DNA of 32,699 nucleotides from Oceanicola sp. S124. Its GTDB lineage: Bacteria; Pseudomonadota; Alphaproteobacteria; Rhodobacterales; Rhodobacteraceae. The first letter of the stretch is position 1. Every line of letters starts with the position of its first letter. Below are positions 27,093 to 32,699 of the stretch, piece after piece. The stretch spans positions 1 through 32,699 of the forward strand of contig NZ_AFPM01000257.1 of assembly GCF_000220565.1 (NCBI RefSeq). The letters run 5' to 3'. The notes below the pieces were generated by a model. The model ran no database searches. It was given only the letters and a program-made list of their open reading frames with translations, and was not told where the DNA came from. Both the position numbers and the translations under genes were made by a program.

Positions 27093-28688
27093 TCAAAGGC
27101 GCTTTTCCTGAAAGAACCGGACCCCCGCCTCGATCGCATCACGCCATGCGGGTTCGCGATCCATCAGGATATGATTGCGGCTTTCCAGCGGAACGAAATG
27201 CGCATCGGGAATGCCCGCCGCCAGTTCACGCCCGGTCTCCAGCGGAATACGCTGGTCATGACGGGAATGCAGTACCAACGTCGGCACCCGGACCTCGCGC
27301 AGCCGGTGGCGCACGTCGATGCGCCCGAAGGCTTCCTGAAAGCGGGCCGCATTCGACGGAGAGGTGGTCTGGCGCTGGAAATCGTCGAACCAGGCCAGAT
27401 CCGCCGCGCTGGCTTCGGGCATGAAAGTCTGCGAAAAGATATGCCGATAGGCCGGGTTGTCGGTGCCCCAGCCCAGCTCGGTCAGGGTCAGCACCGCCTC
27501 GCGCCGGGCCTGCTCTTCAGCGCTGGCCAGGTGCCGCCACCCGGCCGCGTAGCCGCCCAGCAGCACCAGCCCGGTCACCCTTTCGGGGTGACGCACGGCA
27601 TATTCGATACAGACTGCCGCCCCCTGCGAGATGCCGATCAGCGGAAACTTCTCCAGCCCCAGCTTGTCTGCCACCGCTTCGAGATCCTCGACGAAAGCGT
27701 CAAAGCTGAGATCGCCGCAGCCCCAATCCGACAGGCCGCAACCGCGTTCGTCGTAGCGGATGAAGGTCCGGTTGCGGGCGATCGCGGCGAAGCTGCGCCC
27801 CCAGATCGGACTGGCCCAGTCGAACTCGAGGTGATTCAGCCAGTTCGCCGCCTTCAGGATGGGCCGCCCCTCGCCGATGGTTGCATAGGCGATCTTGGTG
27901 CCGTCGGCCACGTCGCAAAAGCCGATGCGTTGCGCGCGCAGGGCCCGGGCACGGGCGCGATCCAGCCTTGCAAGCTCCCGCCCCCTGCCAAGATGTCCCT
28001 CTACCGACGCCGGGCGGAGGCGGCCTCCTGCTGCCGGCACCGGCTCCCGCGCCGGCTCATCCGCGGGCAGCACCTCGCGCAACGACTGCGCCGCCGCGCT
28101 TCGCTGCCATTCTGCCGACGCTTCGGGATCAAGGTCGTGCCAAAGCCGCAGCCATTTCTCTCGGGCCAGGCGCGGGGTGGCCGGGGCCGAGACCAGTCGT
28201 CTCAGCACGGCCGAGCGGGCGGCCAGAACGTCCTCGCGCTCGGCCCGCAGCCAGGCATCGAAGCTTTCGTCACCAGCCCCGTCCAGACCATCCAGGAATA
28301 GCTGACCAAGCGCCCGGGCCAGCGGTTCAAGCACATCGGGCCGGTCCTCGGCTTCGGGCCCGGCCAGCACCGCATGGATCTGCGCCAGGTCGATACGGCA
28401 ATCGAGAGGTCGGAACTCCACCCGCTCGCGATCCGCAAGAATGCGCGGAGCCTCGTCGCCATCAACCACCCGACGCAGCTTGCTGAGGGCCCAGCGCAGC
28501 GCCGCCTTCGGGTCATCGGGCAGATCCCATAACAGCTCGCACAAGCGCTCGCGGCGATGCGGACGCCCCGTGGCAATCAGGAATGCCAGCAATGCACGCG
28601 CCTTTCGCGAGGCCGGCAACGCCAGATCGCGATCCCCGGCGCGAATGCGCAATTCTCCCAGCAAGGTAATCTCGATTATCTCTGACAT
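27093..28688 (-). CDS. Winged-helix/BTAD-like regulator fused to alpha/beta hydrolase
   Basis: A 531-residue fusion. Residues 1-95 resemble the winged-helix DNA-binding domain of SARP/OmpR-type activators (ITLLGELRIRAGDRDL, RKARALLAFL, then LLWDLPDDPKAALRWALSKLR). Residues 100-230 are helical and BTAD-like. Residues 255-531 are a complete alpha/beta hydrolase: nucleophile S354 in GISQGA, acid D478 in RHDQRIP and base H506 in SRNHIL, with the oxyanion-region GCGLSDWG. No signal peptide is present. It could be a transcription factor whose ligand sensor is a hydrolase fold, or an enzyme that reports turnover to DNA. No adjacent target operon is obvious. The Shine-Dalgarno is weak, so the exact start is moderately sure. 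Confidence 0.88.
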   Translation of the reverse strand: MSEIIEITLLGELRIRAGDRDLALPASRKARALLAFLIATGRPHRRERLCELLWDLPDDPKAALRWALSKLRRVVDGDEAPRILADRERVEFRPLDCRIDLAQIHAVLAGPEAEDRPDVLEPLARALGQLFLDGLDGAGDESFDAWLRAEREDVLAARSAVLRRLVSAPATPRLAREKWLRLWHDLDPEASAEWQRSAAAQSLREVLPADEPAREPVPAAGGRLRPASVEGHLGRGRELARLDRARARALRAQRIGFCDVADGTKIAYATIGEGRPILKAANWLNHLEFDWASPIWGRSFAAIARNRTFIRYDERGCGLSDWGCGDLSFDAFVEDLEAVADKLGLEKFPLIGISQGAAVCIEYAVRHPERVTGLVLLGGYAAGWRHLASAEEQARREAVLTLTELGWGTDNPAYRHIFSQTFMPEASAADLAWFDDFQRQTTSPSNAARFQEAFGRIDVRHRLREVRVPTLVLHSRHDQRIPLETGRELAAGIPDAHFVPLESRNHILMDREPAWRDAIEAGVRFFQEKRL

Positions 28689-29167
28689 GCTCGAACCGTC
28701 ATTTCCAAAAACAACGCAATAGAGCGGCGACTACCACCGACCCGACAACCCTGACAACAATTCATCCCCCCTATTCACGGGGGGTGACGGGAAATCGCGG
28801 ATAAGTGGCCAATCTACGGCTATTGACCGGCGCGACCGCCCTGATTGTCCCGCGGCGCAGCGAATCGCGCTCCGCGAATGCGGTGAGTGTTGCCGCAGCG
28901 ACGTAGCCGGGATCATGGGACTGCCCTTCAGTGGCGCCGAGCGACCCGACAAGCGTTGCAGAGCGGCCATTCCGACGCGGGTGCCGCGCGTGCACGTATC
29001 GCCATCCCCCGGAGCCCCCCGGGGGTCGAGAGGCTGGGTGAGCAGAGCCCTCCCTCCGGGATCCCGGCGCGACCGCCAACGCATGCGGTCATGCCGGTCC
29101 GGCGCGGGCGCGCCCGGGGCTGAAGTTTGCGCTTGACCTGCGGCACGGGTCGGACCAGCTATTCGCC
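28689..29167. other. Divergent gap, regulator-hydrolase / rhomboid
   Basis: These 479 bases separate two divergent genes. A short AT-rich patch lies next to the regulator-hydrolase start (28706-28725), a likely promoter zone. A C6G5 tract near 29015-29027 could form a short hairpin. The open frames here have no recognisable protein character, and I see no RNA gene. Confidence 0.5.
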
Positions 29168-29989
29168 ATGTTTCCATTGCGCGACCACAATCCCTCTGAC
29201 GGGACGCCCTTCGTCACCTACCTGCTGATCGCGGCCAACGTGCTGATATTCTTCAGCTATGCCGGGATCATGGGGGACGCGCAGGCGATCAACGCCTTCT
29301 TCGGCACCTACGCCATGATCCCCGCCCGCCTCAGCGAGGGAGACGGGGCCGCCACCCTGTTCACCTCGATGTTCCTGCACGGCGGGTTCATGCACCTGGC
29401 CGGCAACATGCTGTTCCTGTGGATCTTCGGCGACAACCTGGAAGAGGAGATGGGCCACCTGGGCTTTCTGGCCTTCTACCTGGCCTCGGGGATCGGGGCC
29501 GGGCTGACCCATGTGATCTCGGCGCCCGGTTCGATGGTGCCCACGGTGGGCGCCTCGGGGGCCATTGCCGGGGTGATGGGCGGCTACCTGCTGCTCTATC
29601 CCAAGGCGAAGGTGGATATCCTGTTCATCATCGTGGTGATCTTCAAGATCGTGCCGGTGCCAGCCTGGCTGATGCTGGGCCTGTGGTTCGCCATGCAGCT
29701 GTTCAACGGGGTCGGCGCGGATCCGACCGGTGGCGGCGTGGCCTACTGGGCCCATGCCGGGGGCTTCCTGGTGGGCTTCGTGCTGACCCTGCCCACCTTC
29801 TTCAAGCGCGGCGGCCCGGCCTTCTGGAACCGGACCCACGGCCGCCCGCCGAACCCCGAGGCGCAGTACAGCTTCTCGCGCTCCAGCGTGCCGACGGTGC
29901 GGCGGTCCAAGAAAAAAGACGCCCCGGCCGGCAGCCAGAGCGTCATTCCACGTGTCCGTCGCCGCCGCCCCCGCGATCCCTGGGGCTGA
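29168..29989 (+). CDS. Rhomboid-family intramembrane serine protease
   Basis: A 273-residue inner-membrane protease that cuts membrane proteins within or near the bilayer. The catalytic pair is visible: S130 in GASGAIAG and H196 in YWAHAGGF. The oxyanion-stabilising N80 is in HLAGNMLFLW. About six membrane helices fill residues 16-212. The C-terminal 60 residues are a basic, Arg/Lys/Pro-rich cytoplasmic tail ending in a run of arginines. This tail is longer than in minimal bacterial rhomboids. It converges with suhB, leaving 12 bases between the stop codons. Substrates are unknown. Confidence 0.93.
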   Translation: MFPLRDHNPSDGTPFVTYLLIAANVLIFFSYAGIMGDAQAINAFFGTYAMIPARLSEGDGAATLFTSMFLHGGFMHLAGNMLFLWIFGDNLEEEMGHLGFLAFYLASGIGAGLTHVISAPGSMVPTVGASGAIAGVMGGYLLLYPKAKVDILFIIVVIFKIVPVPAWLMLGLWFAMQLFNGVGADPTGGGVAYWAHAGGFLVGFVLTLPTFFKRGGPAFWNRTHGRPPNPEAQYSFSRSSVPTVRRSKKKDAPAGSQSVIPRVRRRRPRDPWG

Positions 29990-30001
29990 GCGCCGCGCGC
30001 C

Positions 30002-30790
30002 TTACTGGTCGCGGATGATCTTCGAGAACTTGTCGAACAGGGGTTCGTTGGCGCAGAGCACCGCGCCGTCCGCCAGGATGTCGCCCTCGGGGTTGACCGG
30101 CTCGATGAAGCCACCGGCCTCGCGCACGATGACCAGGCCCGCGGCCAGGTCCCAGGGCTTCAGGCCGCGTTCCCAGAAACCGTCGTAGCGGCCAGCGGCC
30201 ACATAGGCCAGGTCGAGAGAGGCAGCACCCCAGCGACGCACCCCGGCACAGGCCGGCATCAGCCGGGCCAGGTCCTTCAGGGTTGCCGGCAGGTGGCGCG
30301 AGGTGGCGAAGGGCACGCCGGTGGCGAAGACCGCCTCGATCATCCGCATCCGGCCCGAGCAGCGGATCCGCATGTCGTTCATCCAGGCGCCCTCGCCCTT
30401 CTCGGCCATGAACATCTCGTCCTTGGCGGCGTCGTAGATGACCCCGGCGACGATCTGGCCCTTGTGCTCCAGCGCGATCGAGATCGCCCAGTGCGGCATG
30501 CCGTGCAGGAAGTTGGTGGTGCCGTCCAGCGGGTCGACGATCCAGCGCCGGGTCGGATCCTCGCCCTCTTCCTCGCCACCCTCTTCGGCCAGCCAGCCGT
30601 AGTTGGGGCGCGCGCCCATCAGCTCTTCCTTCAGGATCTTCTCGGCCGCGATATCGGCGCGGCTGACGAAGTCACCTGCCCCCTTGACCGAGATCTGCAG
30701 GTTCTCGACCTCGCGGAAATCCTTCACGAGGGACCGGCCCGCCTTGCGGGCGGCTTTCATCATGATGTTGAGATTGGCGCTGAAGGACAT
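30002..30790 (-). CDS. suhB: Inositol-1-monophosphatase SuhB
   Basis: A 262-residue Mg2+-dependent phosphatase with the complete IMPase signature: E69/E70 (WLAEEGG), D86-P-L-D89-G-T-T-N-F, and C-terminal WDLAAG. It hydrolyses myo-inositol 1-phosphate, and in enterobacteria the protein also helps antitermination of ribosomal RNA synthesis. It matches the classical SuhB branch better than the operon phosphatase at 24338. The ATG at 30790 (MSFSANLNIMMKAARKAG) is the family start; the 28 codons upstream are not SuhB-like. It converges with the rhomboid gene. Confidence 0.93.
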   Translation of the reverse strand: MSFSANLNIMMKAARKAGRSLVKDFREVENLQISVKGAGDFVSRADIAAEKILKEELMGARPNYGWLAEEGGEEEGEDPTRRWIVDPLDGTTNFLHGMPHWAISIALEHKGQIVAGVIYDAAKDEMFMAEKGEGAWMNDMRIRCSGRMRMIEAVFATGVPFATSRHLPATLKDLARLMPACAGVRRWGAASLDLAYVAAGRYDGFWERGLKPWDLAAGLVIVREAGGFIEPVNPEGDILADGAVLCANEPLFDKFSKIIRDQ

Positions 30791-30904
30791 GGGGCTGGCT
30801 CCGTTGTACGAGTGGCGCGTATAGACGCCCGAGGGCACCTTGCCAAGGCCCTGCGGCCCTTGCAATTCAGGCAAACTGTCGCCGCAACGCGACCGCGCCG
30901 CCGC

Positions 30905-31819
30905 TCAGCGCCGGGCGTCGGCCTGCAACTTCACCGCCTCGGTCCGCGCGAGGCGGTTGAAATGGGCCATGAAGGGCTTCACCGCGTCCTCGCTGCGGCA
31001 GGCCGCATACATGCGCCGGGTCATCTTGCCGTCGCCGATCGGCTTGGTCACGTAGTCGGGGTGATAGCGCACCTCGCGCATCACCCAGTCGGGCAGCACC
31101 GCGACACCGCGCCCCGAGGCGACCAGCAGCAGGATCACCTCGGTCAGCTCGACCTTGCGCTGCTGCGCGGGCTCGATCCCGGCCGGGGCCAGCAGCATCT
31201 TGAAGACGTCCAGGCGGCTGCGGTCGACCGGGTAGGTCAACAGGGTCTCGCCCACGAGATCCTCTGCCGTGATCAGCTTCTTCGAGGCCAGCGGATGGCT
31301 GGCGGCCGCGACGAAGACCGGCGAATAGTCAAAGAGCGGCGAGAAGGTTATGCCCGGCATGTCCGCCGGATCCGAGGTGATCACCACGTCGACCTGTTCG
31401 CGTTCCAGCGCCTCCATGGCGTTGAAGGCAAGGCCGGGACGGATGTCGACGTCGACGTCGCTCCAGGCGCGGCGGAAGAGTTCCAGCACCGGCAGCAGCC
31501 AGTCGTAGCAGGCATGACATTCCAGCGTGATATGCAGCCGCCCGGCGCTGCCATCGCGCAGGCTGTCGAATTCGGCCTCCAGCGCCTCGATCTCTTCCAG
31601 CACCCGCTCGGCCACCCGCAACATCCGCATCCCCGCCGCCGAGAGGCGCATCGGCTTGGTCTTGCGCACGAAAAGCTCCATCCCGGCCTGGTCTTCCAGC
31701 CCCTTGATCTGGTGGCTCAGCGCCGACTGGGTGATGTGAAGGCTTTCCGCCGCGCGCTGCAGCCCGCCGGTCTCATGAATGGCGCGGATCGTCCGCAGAT
31801 GTCTCAGCTCAAGATGCAC
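30905..31819 (-). CDS. metR: LysR-family regulator MetR
   Basis: A 304-residue LysR-type regulator. The N-terminal winged helix-turn-helix spans about 3-60 (LRAAESLHITQSALSHQIKGLE region), and the effector domain fills 90-300. Sequence style and divergence from metF identify it as MetR, the homocysteine-responsive activator of methionine genes. GTG 31819 is chosen: GAGGTGG sits seven bases upstream, and the resulting MHLELRHLRTI is the usual family opening; a TTG two codons earlier would be too close to that site. The proposed operator at 31831-31847 overlaps this Shine-Dalgarno, which fits negative autoregulation. Confidence 0.9.
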   Translation of the reverse strand: MHLELRHLRTIRAIHETGGLQRAAESLHITQSALSHQIKGLEDQAGMELFVRKTKPMRLSAAGMRMLRVAERVLEEIEALEAEFDSLRDGSAGRLHITLECHACYDWLLPVLELFRRAWSDVDVDIRPGLAFNAMEALEREQVDVVITSDPADMPGITFSPLFDYSPVFVAAASHPLASKKLITAEDLVGETLLTYPVDRSRLDVFKMLLAPAGIEPAQQRKVELTEVILLLVASGRGVAVLPDWVMREVRYHPDYVTKPIGDGKMTRRMYAACRSEDAVKPFMAHFNRLARTEAVKLQADARR

Positions 31820-31830
31820 TTGCAATCCAC

Positions 31831-31847
31831 CTCATGATTATCGTGAG
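31831..31847. promoter_or_regulatory. LysR-type palindrome between metR and metF
   Basis: CTCATGATTATCGTGAG is a 17-bp dyad with seven of eight base pairs matched around a central T, and it contains the T-N11-A form typical of LysR sites. Its left end overlaps the metR ribosome binding site. Confidence 0.5.
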
Positions 31848-31852
31848 AATTA

Positions 31853-31865
31853 TGAAGTTGTCTCA
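31853..31865. promoter_or_regulatory. MetR-box-like site upstream of metF
   Basis: TGAAGTTGTCTCA matches the enteric MetR consensus TGAA-N5-TTCA at seven of eight defined bases. It lies 46 bases before the metF start codon, a suitable place for activation. Confidence 0.5.
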
Positions 31866-31911
31866 TTTTACCCGATAAGCGACAAGAACGAAGTTTCATC
31901 AGGAGAGATCC

Positions 31912-32699
31912 ATGTCCGTTCCCGCCGTTTCCTTCGAATTCTTCCCCCCGAAGAACCTCGAGGCGTCGTTCCGCCTCTGGGATACCGTGCAGGTGCTCTC
32001 TCCGCTCATGCCGCGCTTCGTTTCGGTGACCTATGGGGCGGGCGGCACCACGCGTGAGCTGACCCGCGATGCCGTCGGCACGCTGCACAAGAACACCGGG
32101 CTGAACGTTGCCGCGCACCTGACCTGCGTCAGCGCCACCCGCGAAGAGACCCTGGCCATCGCCGAGGGCTTCGCCGAGGTCGGAGTGACCGATATCGTCG
32201 CCCTGCGCGGCGACCCGCCCAAGGGCGAAGGGGCCTTCACCCCTACCCCCGGCGGCTTCGCCAACTCGATCGAGCTGATCGAGGCCCTGGCCGCGACCGG
32301 CAAGTTCACCCTGCGCGTCGGGGCCTACCCCGAGAAGCACCCCGAGGCCGCCGACAGCGACGCCGACATCGCCTGGCTGAAGCGCAAGATCGACGCCGGG
32401 GCTGCCGAGGCGCTGACCCAGTTCTTCTTCGAGCCCGAGACCTTCCTGCGGTTCCGCGACCGTTGCGCCAAGGCCGGCATCGGGGCGCCCATCGTGCCCG
32501 GCATCCTGCCGATCGAGAACTGGCCCGGCCTGCGCCGCTTCGCCCAGGCCTGCGGCACCGCCATCCCCGCCTGGCTGGACGAGGCCTTCGACAAGGCGAT
32601 CCGCGACGACCGGCAGGACCTGCTGGCCACCGCGCTCTGCACCGAGATGTGCGACACCCTGCTGTCGGAGGGCGTCGAGAAGCTGCACTTCTACACGCT
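31912..32699 (+). CDS. metF: 5,10-methylenetetrahydrofolate reductase, 3'-truncated by the window
   Basis: The first 262 residues of MetF, which reduces 5,10-methylene-THF to 5-methyl-THF using FAD and NADH, supplying methyl groups for methionine synthesis. The start SFEFFPPK (residues 7-14) with its conserved Glu, the VTYGAGG segment, HLTCV, LRGDPPKG and FFEPETF are all family landmarks. AGGAGAG lies four bases before the ATG. Only about the last 30 residues should lie past the window end. It is divergent from metR, with two candidate MetR sites between. Confidence 0.95.
   Translation, partial: MSVPAVSFEFFPPKNLEASFRLWDTVQVLSPLMPRFVSVTYGAGGTTRELTRDAVGTLHKNTGLNVAAHLTCVSATREETLAIAEGFAEVGVTDIVALRGDPPKGEGAFTPTPGGFANSIELIEALAATGKFTLRVGAYPEKHPEAADSDADIAWLKRKIDAGAAEALTQFFFEPETFLRFRDRCAKAGIGAPIVPGILPIENWPGLRRFAQACGTAIPAWLDEAFDKAIRDDRQDLLATALCTEMCDTLLSEGVEKLHFYT

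Noticed and set aside
29133-29165. A TTGACC ... TATTCG promoter for the rhomboid gene
   Set aside because: The spacing is 21 bases and the -10 would overlap the ribosome binding region, so the pair is not credible.
28731-29177. A 148-codon hypothetical gene on the minus strand
   Set aside because: It has no ribosome binding site or domain, it covers the rhomboid promoter region, and its Arg/Gly/Ser/Pro composition is typical of shadow frames.

Overview
The window is high-GC, densely coded DNA of an alphaproteobacterium, most likely a member of the Rhodobacteraceae (Roseobacter-type). This is inferred from the coding style and gene set: a DUF983-NUDIX pair, a MetRS with a four-cysteine zinc knuckle, metR-metF divergence, a short SuhB, and frequent ATGA/TGATG stop-start overlaps. 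No phage, plasmid, insertion sequence or CRISPR hallmark was seen, so it reads as ordinary chromosome carrying several accessory catabolic and sensory modules. Taxonomy and functions come from reading sequence motifs only; no database search was run.

Layout. 1-3.6 kb: a secreted four-EF-hand protein (-), a DUF983 zinc-ribbon membrane protein and a NUDIX hydrolase (+), an EamA transporter (-) and a DUF2061 membrane protein (-). 3.6-8 kb: an XRE regulator whose promoter predicts a leaderless mRNA (+), a Tas-like aldo/keto reductase (-), an MFS transporter (+) and an SDR dehydrogenase (+) ending in a clear terminator. 8-10.2 kb: metG, then a gap holding 14 perfect tandem copies of a 7-bp unit. 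10.2-13.5 kb: a transmembrane chemoreceptor and, just upstream in the same direction, a small secreted PDC/Cache-like protein (-). 13.6-16.7 kb: a Pit phosphate transporter translationally coupled to a NUDIX hydrolase, then an L-lactate dehydrogenase (all -).

17.1-25.1 kb is the most notable block: seven tightly packed + strand genes encoding a CUT1-type ABC importer (binding protein, MalF-like permease with a large loop, MalG-like permease, UgpC/MalK-like ATPase), a protein with two complete glycerophosphodiester phosphodiesterase domains, a LacI-family regulator and an inositol-monophosphatase-family phosphatase. Together they predict import of a phosphodiester, cleavage to an alcohol and a phosphomonoester, and dephosphorylation. 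The logic parallels the agrocinopine (acc) pathway of Agrobacterium, with a different transporter class. A LacI-type palindrome lies just ahead of the first gene. The Pit and NUDIX genes nearby add a phosphate theme, but their link to this operon is only inferred.

25.3-32.7 kb: a soluble PAS chemoreceptor (+), tRNA-Leu(UAA) (-), a fusion of a winged-helix/BTAD-like regulator to an alpha/beta hydrolase (-), a rhomboid protease (+), SuhB (-), and the divergent metR (-) / metF (+) pair with candidate MetR operators between them. metF runs off the window's right end.
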